From Anaerolinea thermophila (GTDB lineage: Bacteria; Chloroflexota; Anaerolineae; Anaerolineales; UBA4823), in contig DYGV01000006.1 of the NCBI GenBank assembly GCA_020724505.1, forward strand, positions 1-36,119: DNA of 36,119 bases, in the 5' to 3' direction. The notes beneath the pieces were generated by a model. It saw only the letters and a list, made by a program, of their open reading frames with translations, searched no databases and was not told the DNA's origin. The position numbers were made by a program, and so were the translations under genes. Positions 1 to 8,725 of the stretch are shown in pieces. Positions within the stretch are counted from its first letter, which is position 1, and each line of letters opens with the position of its first letter.

Positions 1-1109
1 AAAGCTGCAGCGGTCATATCCTCCGCCAGGGCTTCGCTGCGCCAGTTGCGCTCCAGTTGAGACAGACTGCGACCCAACGCTTTTTGTACACCGCGTTCGC
101 AGCTCAGTCCGTTGGCATAGGCGGCGACGAGGTCCTGCATACCGCTGACGCCATAAACGCCATGCAGGTAACGGGTGAAGGATGTAGCCTGCGCATAAGC
201 CAACAGCGCATTCGAGGCGTCGCGCGGAAAAGTCTGACACAGCGCAGCCATGGGGATGAGCGCCTTTCTTTCGACCGCATCTTTTAGTAACAGATCGTAA
301 TCCGCGTTAGGATAGAGTTCAGTCAGCGAGGCCAGCCCTTCGCTGAGCCATACAGGAAGGTTATCATAGCCGCTGCCCATGTATTGATAAAGCAAGATAT
401 GCATCAGCTCATGCGGAATGCGCTGCTGGATCAATATCACCTGGTCGGGGCCGGAGGGCAGCGCAGCGACGATCACCCCCAGATCCGGTTCAGCGTGTCC
501 TGCCACCCAATCGCGGCTGCCCGGCTGAAGTGCAGCCTGCAGCGAGTTAGAATCCGGATAGATATAAATCTCCATAAATTGCGGTTTCGGGATGGGCAGC
601 AATGTTTGCGCCTGGAAGAATCCTTTTTCGGCAGCGTCAATGATGCTTTGGGCGTATGGAACGTCACCCTCGAACCAATGCACGCGGAATGGGTTTTCTT
701 CCAAAGAGTTCCATTCATAGCGGTTATCTTCGTAGAAAAACTCATACGCCGGGCTGTTCACCTTTTCGCCATTCGAAATGACGACCTCCCAACGGAAATC
801 CACCTGCGAAAAGGCGCGCAGATGATAATCTGCCAGCAGATGGGTGTAACTGAGCAGATAAAGGCCCTCTTCCTGCGCCTGGATTTGCGCCTCGCCCACC
901 ACGGTGCGTGTATCGGCGTGCGCCTGAAAAAAAACATGCGCTGTATCAATGAAGGCAGACGATCGCACTTTGGCGTAGAAGGTGATCCGTTCACCAAAGC
1001 GATAATCCGCCCAGGATTCGACAAATTGAGCCTGGGCGCGCGCCGGATAAACCGTCCAGATTGCTAGAACAAAGTTGATCAAAAGAGAGAACGTTGCTCG
1101 GCGACGCAT
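1..1109 (-). CDS. Secreted zinc metallopeptidase-like protein (peptidase MA / gluzincin-like), partial: C-terminus runs off the window
   Basis: Reverse-strand reading from ATG at 1109 (MRRRATFSLLINFVLAIWTVYPARAQAQFVES...) stays open to base 1; contains HELMH...LSEGLASL motif (HExxH + downstream E) and a signal peptide. Not in the ORF track because no stop lies in the window. Confidence 0.8.
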   Translation of the reverse strand, partial: MRRRATFSLLINFVLAIWTVYPARAQAQFVESWADYRFGERITFYAKVRSSAFIDTAHVFFQAHADTRTVVGEAQIQAQEEGLYLLSYTHLLADYHLRAFSQVDFRWEVVISNGEKVNSPAYEFFYEDNRYEWNSLEENPFRVHWFEGDVPYAQSIIDAAEKGFFQAQTLLPIPKPQFMEIYIYPDSNSLQAALQPGSRDWVAGHAEPDLGVIVAALPSGPDQVILIQQRIPHELMHILLYQYMGSGYDNLPVWLSEGLASLTELYPNADYDLLLKDAVERKALIPMAALCQTFPRDASNALLAYAQATSFTRYLHGVYGVSGMQDLVAAYANGLSCERGVQKALGRSLSQLERNWRSEALAEDMTAAA

Positions 1110-1110
1110 A

Positions 1111-2022
1111 TCAAGCGCCTAAATAAGCCAGCAAAGGAGTGAGAGTGAGAGGCGTCAAAATCGTGGTCACAAATACCACCGCAGATACGAACGGCGGCTC
1201 AGCATTATACTCGGTGGCCAGCAGCGTGGTGGACACCGCGGCAGGCATGGCGGCCTCCAGCACAATCGCCTGGCGCGCCACGCCGTTCAAACCAAAGAGC
1301 GGCAGCAGGGCGAGGGTCAGCAACGGCCCTGCTAAGAGGCGCATCCCGCTCGCCAGCGTCATGGGTACAGGGTGGTTCGACCAAGCGGCTGTCTGCAACT
1401 GCAACCCCAGTAAGATCAACATACTCGGAATGGTCGCGTCGGCTAACAGCTTGACAGATCGTTCCAGCGGCGCCGGGATTTGCCAACCCGTGGCAATGAA
1501 AAGCATTGCAAGAATCAAGCCATACAGAGCAGGGACGCGAACCAGGTTCATCGTCGCCCGTAGGAAGCTCTGCGAACCCATCGAAGCGATCACCCCTCCG
1601 AGCGTGTACGTGAGTATGGTAGTGGAGACAAAGTACAGGCTGGCGTAACCCAACGCCAACGAGCCAAAGGCAAAATAAACCACCGGCAGACCGAAATTCC
1701 CTGCGTTCATGAACATGCTGGCCAGCAACACGCCGGAAAGCACATTGCGCTGAATGCGCAAGGCGCGGGCAATGATCCAGGTTAACCCGCCCAGGAGCAG
1801 GGTGGTAACCGCAGCCAGGGAGATGACACGCAATATCTCGCCGCTGCTGACTTGATTTTGAGTGAGCAACGAGAAAAGCAGACAAGGGGTGAAGACGTAG
1901 AACACCACCTGAGAAAATGGGCGCGGCTTTACCCCGCCAAAGCGCCCCAACAAATAGCCAGCGCCGGCTATGAGAAAGACGGGCAGTAGATTATTCAAAA
2001 ACAAAGCGAGCAATTCGCTCAA
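1111..2022 (-). CDS. AEC family (auxin efflux carrier-like) transporter
   Basis: 303 aa, about ten hydrophobic segments, N-terminus LPVFLIAGAGYLLGRFGGVKPRPFSQVVFYVFTPCLLFSLL typical of AEC permeases. Confidence 0.85.
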   Translation of the reverse strand: MSELLALFLNNLLPVFLIAGAGYLLGRFGGVKPRPFSQVVFYVFTPCLLFSLLTQNQVSSGEILRVISLAAVTTLLLGGLTWIIARALRIQRNVLSGVLLASMFMNAGNFGLPVVYFAFGSLALGYASLYFVSTTILTYTLGGVIASMGSQSFLRATMNLVRVPALYGLILAMLFIATGWQIPAPLERSVKLLADATIPSMLILLGLQLQTAAWSNHPVPMTLASGMRLLAGPLLTLALLPLFGLNGVARQAIVLEAAMPAAVSTTLLATEYNAEPPFVSAVVFVTTILTPLTLTPLLAYLGA

Positions 2023-3062
2023 AAGGCCTGATCCTCTTCTTCGTCATCTTCGTCTTCGATCAGGTCGTCCCAATCCTCGTCGAATTCCTCATACCAATTG
2101 CCGTCGCCCTCCGCTTCGGGAAAATCGAACAACGGCATCATCTGGATCCCTTCATTGAATGCCAGGTTGTCCAGAGCCGATTCGAGGAAGGCTGCATCCT
2201 GATCGTTGTCTGCTTCCTCGTACAATTGTTGCAGCACCTCTCGCACCCCTTCCCCGCCGATTTGCGAAAGCGACCAGATGCTCGCCTGGCGTGTGGCTTC
2301 GTCTGGATCGTCCAACAATTCGAACAAGAGAGGCAAAGCCTCGCTGATTTCCAGCTCGCCGGCGGCGCGCGCCGCCTCGCTGCGTAGCAAGGGCAGGTTG
2401 CTTTGCAACATCGCAAGCACCTGAGGCTGCCACTCCTGATTGGCGGAGCGTCCCATTGCCAGCAAGGCGCTGGCTTTCCAGTGTTTATCTTCGGAGGCGA
2501 ACGCATTTCGAATCAGCCCATCCACCTCCGCGCGGCTGGAAAACCCCAGCGACTCCAATGCTGAACGGCGCACCTCCACCACATCGTCGCCCGTGACCGT
2601 TTTCAGGAGGACATCCTCGATCTGTCGCAAGGTCTTTTCGGGGATTTCATCCAGCTCGCCAGCGTAAACAAAACGCCCCAGCGCGCTGGCTGCAGCAGCG
2701 CGCACTTCCTCGTTTTTGTCGCCGGCTAACATTTCCAGAAACAGCGGAATCAGGCTGGTTTCCTCGTAATCCCACAAGGTGCGCAGAGCGACCACGCGCA
2801 CTTTGGGATCCTCGTCTCGCAGCGCAAAGCGGGAGAAGGTTTCGAACGAAAGCAGCATATCTGCCTCATTCAGCTCCTCGATATCTTCCATCAGCGCCAG
2901 CCGACGCCAGGCAGGCACTCTATGCCACACCTTTTCGAGCTGCTCTAATTCAGCCTTCTCCAGGTCGGACAAACGATACAGGTAGCGCGGGTTGAGCGGT
3001 GTTTCGGCGTCCAGCAGCGCATCGAGCAATTGATTGAACGGGATTTCAGCAGGAGATTGCAT
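2019..3062 (-). CDS. HEAT-repeat domain protein with acidic C-terminus
   Basis: Repeated helical units (DPKVRVVALRTLWDYEE, NEEVRAAAASALGRF, DVVEVRRSALESLGF, LRSEAARAAGELE, DEATRQASIWSLSQIGG); 4-bp overlap with downstream gene. Confidence 0.8.
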   Translation of the reverse strand: MQSPAEIPFNQLLDALLDAETPLNPRYLYRLSDLEKAELEQLEKVWHRVPAWRRLALMEDIEELNEADMLLSFETFSRFALRDEDPKVRVVALRTLWDYEETSLIPLFLEMLAGDKNEEVRAAAASALGRFVYAGELDEIPEKTLRQIEDVLLKTVTGDDVVEVRRSALESLGFSSRAEVDGLIRNAFASEDKHWKASALLAMGRSANQEWQPQVLAMLQSNLPLLRSEAARAAGELEISEALPLLFELLDDPDEATRQASIWSLSQIGGEGVREVLQQLYEEADNDQDAAFLESALDNLAFNEGIQMMPLFDFPEAEGDGNWYEEFDEDWDDLIEDEDDEEEDQAF

Positions 3063-3086
3063 GGGAATAACTTTCTAGGAATAAGA

Positions 3087-4103
3087 TTACGGGAGCTGAA
3101 TAGGGTTAACAAAGTCCTGCACGTTGATATAGATCAGCAGCAGGATCAACAAGACAAAGCCCACCATGTGGACGACGTTCTCGAAATTCGCCGGGATGCG
3201 GCGCCGGATCAGAATTTCCGGCAGAGTGAGCAGGATACGTCCGCCGTCTAACGCCGGAATAGGCAGCAGATTAATCACCCCCAGCGATATGGAGATGGCC
3301 ATGAAAAACCACAGCGGGCTTTGAATGCGCTGGTAGATATCGAACATGCCCTTATAGCCTACCAGCCGCCCCTCTTGAGGCGACGCCTCGCCGCGCAGCA
3401 AACGCACCGGCAACAACAGAATGCTGCGTGCGTTTTCGTACACTGCCCCCACGCCGCGTTGAACGGCTGTCCCCAGCCCGATGGGGCGGGTGGGGTTATC
3501 CAGGGCAACACCCAGCGGCCCCTGGCCCTCAGGGGGATTGGCGCGTGGGGTGAGGCGCAGGGTGAGCGTTTGCTCGCCGCGCTGAACGAGCAGGGTCACC
3601 GGCGTTCCCAGATTTTCGGCAACAATCTTCTGTAAGGCAGGGATGCTGGTGATAGGCTGGTCGTTGACCTGCAACACCAGGTCGCCCACCCGCAGGCCGG
3701 CCACCGCCGCTGGCGATTCCGGGGCGATGGAAGCGATCAGCACCTTCTCCGGCACCCGTTCTCCAATCGAGTAGAACAGGAGGACGCCCAGGATGACGCC
3801 GACGATCAGGTTCATCAGCGGACCGGCGAATAACACGCCCAGCCGCACCCAGGGGCTGGCGGCTGCCAAACCACCCTCGATCGAGGGGTCGTTTTCACCC
3901 TTGGGACGCACAAAGCCGCCCAATGGAATCGCGTTCAACGAATAGATAGTGCCGTTGCGCTCAAACAGCTTAACCAGCCGGGGCGGAAAACCGATGCCAA
4001 ATTCTTCCACTTCCACCTTCAGCAAACGTGCTGCCAGGAAATGTCCCAGCTCGTGCACAAAGATCAGCACGGCGATACCCAGGATAAATGTCAACAAATC
4101 CAT
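3087..4103 (-). CDS. rseP: Site-2 protease family (M50) intramembrane metalloprotease with PDZ domain
   Basis: HELGHF zinc motif near N-terminus, PDZ segment (SPAAVAGLRVGDLVLQVNDQPI), C-terminal NLLPIPALDGGRI motif. Confidence 0.9.
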   Translation of the reverse strand: MDLLTFILGIAVLIFVHELGHFLAARLLKVEVEEFGIGFPPRLVKLFERNGTIYSLNAIPLGGFVRPKGENDPSIEGGLAAASPWVRLGVLFAGPLMNLIVGVILGVLLFYSIGERVPEKVLIASIAPESPAAVAGLRVGDLVLQVNDQPITSIPALQKIVAENLGTPVTLLVQRGEQTLTLRLTPRANPPEGQGPLGVALDNPTRPIGLGTAVQRGVGAVYENARSILLLPVRLLRGEASPQEGRLVGYKGMFDIYQRIQSPLWFFMAISISLGVINLLPIPALDGGRILLTLPEILIRRRIPANFENVVHMVGFVLLILLLIYINVQDFVNPIQLP

Positions 4104-4388
4104 CGCTTCTTTCTCAATCTCTCTTGCCTGCGGGAAGAGCTACCTTAATATGTGAATTCTCACTCATCATGAGTAATCGCGCAAAGCCTCTACATCCGGC
4201 TGTTGCGCAAATGAAAATTATAATGCCGTCCTTTCAATTCGGGTAGAAGCGCGGCGAATTTGCTGCGCGTTTCTAACACTGCTTTAACAACGTGGGGAGT
4301 AACTCCTGGCACGGAAATGGGCTGCATAAGATGAAGCCCTGGCGCGCTTTGGCAAGTGCAGCGCGCCGCTCAGGGCAGATCCAGACGC

Positions 4389-5363
4389 TCAATCGTTGAT
4401 CCGGCGCGCCGCGCCGCCAGGGCGAGCGGTAAGCACAGTTTGAACGCCTGGAAGTTCTTGCAATTGGCGGGCGACCTGCGCGGCGTAGGCCTGTTCGCAG
4501 ATCACATGCACATTGGGTCCCGCGTCTATGGTGTAACAGACCGGCATGCCCTGAGCGCGCCAGGCGACGACGGCGTGCATTACCGTCAGCGTGGCCGGCT
4601 GCCAATACAGAAGAGGCGGTGAGGAGGTCATCATCACGGCGTGCATCAGGTTGCTATCCAGCTCCGTGACCTGCGCCAGGGCTTCGAAATCGCGCTGCAA
4701 GATTGCCTGGCGACAGACAGCCAATCGTTGCGCGGCGGAGGCCACGCGGGCGGCCTGCAGCGGACTGGTCTGCGCCAGGCGATGTCCCTCCTGCGAGGTG
4801 GTGGGTTTGTGCGTCTGGCTGAGCACCGCGATGCAGTCCGCCAAATCCCAATGCTCCGGCGGGGCGATGGCGAATGCGAAGGAGGTTTGATCATCTTCGC
4901 CGGCCTGCCATTCGACGAACCCGCCAGGGATGGAACGGCACGCCGAGCCAGAGGCGGTGCGCGCCAGGCGGGAGAGCTGGCGTTCGTCCAGCTCCAGCCC
5001 TGCGGCGCAGGCGGCGGCCACGGCCAGGGCGGCGAAACCCGAAGCCGAGGAGGCGATCCCCGCGCCGGTGGGGAAGTTGTTTTCGCTGCGCGCTTCGGCG
5101 CGCCAGCTCAGCCCGGCCATGCGGCGCACCCGATCCAGCAGAGCCGTCACACGTTGCAAGCCTGCTCCGCTCACTTCCTGCCCATTCAAAGTCAGGCGGT
5201 CGGCGGGCAACTGGGGGTCGAAGCTTACCGTGGTGCGGGTGGTCAATCCATCCAGGTTCATGGAGAGCGAACTGTTGACGGGTAGACGCAATACGGGATC
5301 GCGGTTGCCCCAATACTTGATGAAGGCGATGTTGGGATGAGCGATGGCAGCGGCGTTCTTCAT
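4389..5363 (-). CDS. mvaD: Diphosphomevalonate decarboxylase
   Basis: [15 protein letters not shown]...[22 protein letters not shown] and [22 protein letters not shown]-kinase-superfamily motifs. Confidence 0.9.
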   Translation of the reverse strand: MKNAAAIAHPNIAFIKYWGNRDPVLRLPVNSSLSMNLDGLTTRTTVSFDPQLPADRLTLNGQEVSGAGLQRVTALLDRVRRMAGLSWRAEARSENNFPTGAGIASSASGFAALAVAAACAAGLELDERQLSRLARTASGSACRSIPGGFVEWQAGEDDQTSFAFAIAPPEHWDLADCIAVLSQTHKPTTSQEGHRLAQTSPLQAARVASAAQRLAVCRQAILQRDFEALAQVTELDSNLMHAVMMTSSPPLLYWQPATLTVMHAVVAWRAQGMPVCYTIDAGPNVHVICEQAYAAQVARQLQELPGVQTVLTARPGGAARRIND

Positions 5364-6319
5364 AAGAGCTCATCCAGCGGGCTATGCACGGCCAAACCGC
5401 CCCGTTGCAGGACGTGGGTGTAGATCATGGTGGTCCTCACGTCCTTGTGACCCAGTAATTCCTGGACGGTGCGGATGTCGTAGCCGTTCTGCAGGAGATG
5501 GGTGGCGAAGGAATGGCGGAAGGTGTGGCAGGTGACACGCTTGGTCAGGCCGGCTTGTTGGGCGGCCTGGCGGACGGCGCGTTGCAGGCCGGAGGGGTCT
5601 ATGTGGTGGCGGCGTTCTCTGCCGGCACGGGGATCGAGAGAGCGCCGTACAGCAGGGAAGAGGTATTGCCAGCCGAGTTCGCGGGCGGCGTTGGGGTATT
5701 TTTCGGCCAGGGCGTAGGGGAGATAGACTTCGCCATCGCCGGCGGCCAGGTCTTCCTCGTGCAGGAGGCGGACACGTTCGATCTGGCGGCGCAGGTCAGA
5801 GACGACGGAATCGGGCAAGGGGACAAGGCGGTCTTTTTCGCCTTTGCCATCGCGGACGGTGATGGTTTTGTACTCGAAGTCGAGGTCTTTGACCCGCAGA
5901 CGGACGCATTCCATCAGACGCAGGCCAGAGCCATAGAGCAGTTGGGCCATGAGTTTCCAGACTCCGTCGAGGCGGTCGAGGACGAGGCGGACTTCCTGAG
6001 GGGTGAGAACGGTGGGGATGTGTTCGGGGCGTTTGGCGGTGGAAAGGAGGATGGGGTCGAGGTCTATGTGCAGGACTTCACGGTAGAGGAAGAGGATAGC
6101 ACTGAGGGCTTGATTCTGGGTGGAGGCAGAGACACGTTTTTCGCCAGCAAGATGGGCGAGGAATTCCCGAATTTCGGGAGCGCCCATTTCGGCAGGGTGG
6201 CGTTTGCCGTGGAAGAGGATGTAGCGTTTAGCCCAATCGAGGTAAGCCTGCTCGGTGCGGTAGGAGTAGTGTTTGATGCGCAGGGCGTCGCGCATCTGGT
6301 CGAGGAGTTTTGGGGCCAT
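5360..6319 (-). CDS. intI: Integron integrase (IntI-type tyrosine recombinase)
   Basis: Tyrosine recombinase catalytic motifs ([54 protein letters not shown]) plus the IntI-specific insertion ([38 protein letters not shown]). Divergent from an adjacent attC array. Confidence 0.96.
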   Translation of the reverse strand: MAPKLLDQMRDALRIKHYSYRTEQAYLDWAKRYILFHGKRHPAEMGAPEIREFLAHLAGEKRVSASTQNQALSAILFLYREVLHIDLDPILLSTAKRPEHIPTVLTPQEVRLVLDRLDGVWKLMAQLLYGSGLRLMECVRLRVKDLDFEYKTITVRDGKGEKDRLVPLPDSVVSDLRRQIERVRLLHEEDLAAGDGEVYLPYALAEKYPNAARELGWQYLFPAVRRSLDPRAGRERRHHIDPSGLQRAVRQAAQQAGLTKRVTCHTFRHSFATHLLQNGYDIRTVQELLGHKDVRTTMIYTHVLQRGGLAVHSPLDELL

Positions 6320-6324
6320 AGGTG

Positions 6325-6353
6325 TTGACGCTTGAAAATGGTTGTTATATACT
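6325..6353 (+). promoter_or_regulatory. Candidate cassette promoter Pc (TTGACG-N17-TATACT)
   Basis: TTGACG at 6325-6330, 17-bp spacer, TATACT at 6348-6353; + strand, between intI start and first cassette, reading into the array. Confidence 0.7.
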
Positions 6354-6424
6354 GATGTGGACGGTGGACGATGGGTAAGACAATATTAACACAAAATCAG
6401 AGTTTGGACTATATTTTTGCGTAT

Positions 6425-6516
6425 TAGGCGGAAAGTGTCTTTTTTTCTACAAAAACATGGAATTTGCCGACTATAGGCGGTTAGGTGGAAGGTTTCCACA
6501 TAAACCATAGTTAGGT
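6425..6516 (+). other. Putative attI region
   Basis: Two direct TAGGCGG repeats (6425-6431, 6474-6480) and two GTTAGGT core-like sites (6480-6486, 6510-6516) between intI and the first cassette ORF. Confidence 0.6.
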
Positions 6517-6582
6517 TGCGAATAAAGAATCTGATATGTGTCGACTTGCACACTCTCAAAAAATAGTCAGGAGAAGCGCAAA

Positions 6583-6957
6583 ATGAGAACCAAAACAATA
6601 AAAATGGCATTATTACTCCTGCTTGCAATCGCAGGATTTGCTCTTGTATTTTGGGTAGCCAAAAATATGCCAACTAAGCAAGAAATTCGAGCTAAACAAA
6701 TCATCCAATCTTTTATGGATTCGAAAGGAATGGATATAGAACCTGGTACAGAGGAATACAAAACTTTCATGCGGGGTATCGTATGGGGTGAATATCCTGA
6801 GTTAACAGGAAATGACTCGGATTTCGTCAAGAACCAGGAAGAGTTAGATTATGTGTTCGATTATGCCTGGAAGTATTCGGGGTACAAAGACCTATATGGA
6901 GACTATAACGAACCAGATACAGAAGAAGCAGTACCAACAACTGAATCTAAGAAATGA
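6583..6957 (+). CDS. Small membrane-anchored protein of unknown function sharing a domain with the downstream amidase-like protein (cassette 1, gene a)
   Basis: ATG at 6583 preceded by an AGGAG-like RBS; N-terminal hydrophobic helix then QIIQSFMDSKGMDIEPGTEEYKTFMRGIVWGEYPEL... nearly identical to a segment of the next ORF. Confidence 0.7.
   Translation: MRTKTIKMALLLLLAIAGFALVFWVAKNMPTKQEIRAKQIIQSFMDSKGMDIEPGTEEYKTFMRGIVWGEYPELTGNDSDFVKNQEELDYVFDYAWKYSGYKDLYGDYNEPDTEEAVPTTESKK
6695..6932 (+). repeat. Direct repeat copy 1 (about 238 bp)
   Basis: Near-identical by eye to 7103-7340 (offset 408 bp, only a handful of mismatches). Confidence 0.93.
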
Positions 6958-7005
6958 CTGCAAGCAACAACTAACGTAAACATAAAAAAGCAAAGGAACT
7001 TCACA

Positions 7006-8100
7006 ATGAACGCAACCAAAGTTATCTTACTTCTGTTAGCTGTTTTGGGAATTGCTATCAATCCATTATTGGAGATTAATGGGCAAACGGAAACACAGAC
7101 GGAACAAATCATCCAATCTTTCATGGATTCGAAAGGAATGGATATAGAACCTGGTACAGAGGAATACAAAACTTTCATGCGGGGTATCGTATGGGGTGAA
7201 TATCCTGAGTTAACAGGAAATGACTCGGATTTCGTCAAGAACCAGGAAGAGTTAGATTATGTGTTCGATTATGCCTGGAAGTATTCGGGGTACAAAGACC
7301 TATATGGAGACTATAACGAACTAGATACAGGGGAAGCAGTCTCGCCGGATATATTTGGAGAGCAGAGATTGGCAGTAATCAACCTTTCAACATCACAGGG
7401 GCGTTCAAATGCAATTGCCTATGCTTATCAGTGGAGTACATCCGGGGGCACAAGTCGAAACCCAGCCTACCCTGACTTTGGAGTTGATGACTGTACGAAC
7501 TTTGTGAGTCAAGCGATGAAAGCGGGCGGATTTATTGAGAAGGGAAGTGGTGATGGATGCAAACATGAGAATACAAGTACAGAATGGTACGTCGAATCAA
7601 ATCCATCCCCTCCGTGGTGGTGTACTGGTGACTTCCGCAATTGGGAATGGTCAACGAGTTGGAGCGTTCCATGGCCATTTCGGGATTATTTTGCATATCA
7701 GAATGATTATGCTATTTCTCACGGATGGACAACAAGTGTATCTACTGCCAAATATTATCTTTCTCCAGGAGATGTGATACAGCTTCAGTATGAAGATAAC
7801 GGGGATTGGATAACCTTTCATACAATGATGGTTACCGATGAGGATGAAAATGATCTCTACGTTACTTATCATTCTAACGCGGGTGGATTTGATGAGGTTG
7901 ATAAACCTCTCAGCACAATAGATTTAGGGTCAAACAAGCGCTTCGTATTAGTTGAAATCAAATTCCCTGCTCTAATATTTTTGCCAATGATACTTAATGG
8001 CGAAGGAACAACCGGGAATCCGTTGAATTCCCAAAACCCCTATCCAGCACCAATGGAATACAAGGAGCCACAACCACTCGGGCCTTATCCAGCACCATAA
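7006..8100 (+). CDS. Secreted amidase_6-domain-like protein (cassette 1, gene b)
   Basis: Signal-like N-terminus; ...RSNAIAYAYQWSTSGGTSRNPAYPDFGVDDCTNFVSQAMKAGGF matches the putative amidase (amidase_6) signature with D-C-TNFVSQ; C-terminal PYPAP-type tail. Confidence 0.8.
   Translation: MNATKVILLLLAVLGIAINPLLEINGQTETQTEQIIQSFMDSKGMDIEPGTEEYKTFMRGIVWGEYPELTGNDSDFVKNQEELDYVFDYAWKYSGYKDLYGDYNELDTGEAVSPDIFGEQRLAVINLSTSQGRSNAIAYAYQWSTSGGTSRNPAYPDFGVDDCTNFVSQAMKAGGFIEKGSGDGCKHENTSTEWYVESNPSPPWWCTGDFRNWEWSTSWSVPWPFRDYFAYQNDYAISHGWTTSVSTAKYYLSPGDVIQLQYEDNGDWITFHTMMVTDEDENDLYVTYHSNAGGFDEVDKPLSTIDLGSNKRFVLVEIKFPALIFLPMILNGEGTTGNPLNSQNPYPAPMEYKEPQPLGPYPAP
7103..7340 (+). repeat. Direct repeat copy 2 (about 238 bp)
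   Basis: Near-identical to 6695-6932. Confidence 0.93.
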
Positions 8101-8134
8101 TAAACATGGCAAATATATTTTCCTGTTTAGCGCA

Positions 8135-8263
8135 ACCTAACAACCAGGTGGAGCGGACGGGCGGGGATTTCCCCGCCCGAGGGTAAGCGTGCGCCTGAAA
8201 GTACTCTGACCTCGAAGGGTGTCCCGTTGAAGTCCCGCCCGCCGCTCACCTGGGACGTTGGGC
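8135..8263 (+). other. attC site 1
   Basis: R'' ACCTAAC (8135-8141) and R' GTTGGGC (8257-8263); arms CCAGGTGgAGCGGaCGGGCGGG / CCCGCCCGCCGCTCACCTGG pair with two unpaired (extrahelical-like) bases. Confidence 0.9.
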
Positions 8264-8304
8264 CATTTCTACAACTCATAGACCTGTGTGTTTATATTGG
8301 AAGC

Positions 8305-8333
8305 TTGACTTTTTCCTTACTATGCCTTATAAT
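8305..8333 (+). promoter_or_regulatory. Cassette-internal promoter (TTGACT-N17-TATAAT) with overlapping inverted repeats
   Basis: TTGACT 8305-8310, TATAAT 8328-8333; nested inverted repeats TAATCA...TGATTA (8330-8354) and ATCAG-N6-CTGAT (8332-8347). Confidence 0.75.
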
Positions 8334-8365
8334 CAGCGTGTACTGATATGATTATGTGAGGACGT

Positions 8366-8698
8366 ATGATTATAACAGCTCAACCTAAAGTGGTCGATTT
8401 ACAAGCCAAGCTGTTTCGCGGCTTTTCCGACTCTTCTCGGCTCGTCATTCTCAGCGCATTACGTGATGGCGCGAGAACAGTCAGCGAATTAGTGCAAGTC
8501 ACCGGCCTTACGCAATCGAATGTCTCAAATCATCTCGCTTGTTTGCGCAACTGTGGGTTAGTGATTGCTGAACAACACGGGCGTTTCGTGCAGTACCAAC
8601 TGAGTGACGAACGAGTTGCACAGCTTCTTCGGCTTGCTGACGAACTCTTAGCCGATGTTGTTAAAGGTGTGTACGAATGTACGCGCTATAACCAATAA
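8366..8698 (+). CDS. ArsR/SmtB-family metalloregulator, CmtR-like (cassette 2, gene a)
   Basis: winged-HTH TVSELVQVTGLTQSNVSNHLACLRNCGLV; cysteines at 59, 63 and 105 resemble the C57/C61/C102 arrangement of mycobacterial CmtR. Confidence 0.85.
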   Translation: MIITAQPKVVDLQAKLFRGFSDSSRLVILSALRDGARTVSELVQVTGLTQSNVSNHLACLRNCGLVIAEQHGRFVQYQLSDERVAQLLRLADELLADVVKGVYECTRYNQ

Positions 8699-8725
8699 TA
8701 CGCTTGTGATAGGGGTTAAACGCAC

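Noticed and set aside
384-1067. Plus-strand 227-aa ORF and the small minus-strand ORFs at 473-745 and 758-1024
   Set aside because: They are shadows of the real minus-strand peptidase-like gene, which shows a signal peptide and HELMH motif in another frame.
4641-5340. Overlapping plus- and minus-strand ORFs within mvaD
   Set aside because: Low-complexity Arg/Gly/Ala-rich translations typical of alternative frames in GC-rich coding DNA.
5360-6319. XerC/XerD or phage integrase identity for the recombinase
   Set aside because: The IntI-specific insertion and the adjacent attC array argue for an integron integrase.
5498-6328. 276-aa plus-strand ORF opposite intI
   Set aside because: Gly/Glu/Val-rich antisense shadow of the integrase; no family resemblance.
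6950-7005. attC site between the two ORFs of cassette 1 (CAACTAACG at about 6967-6977)
   Set aside because: AACTAAC deviates from RYYYAAC, and no GTTRRRY partner or palindromic arms follow.
6567-7238. Minus-strand ORFs 6567-6830 and 6903-7238 sharing MTKSESFPVNSGYSPHTIP
   Set aside because: The shared sequence is just the antisense of the 238-bp direct repeat; the sense reading has RBS, signal sequences and a domain match.
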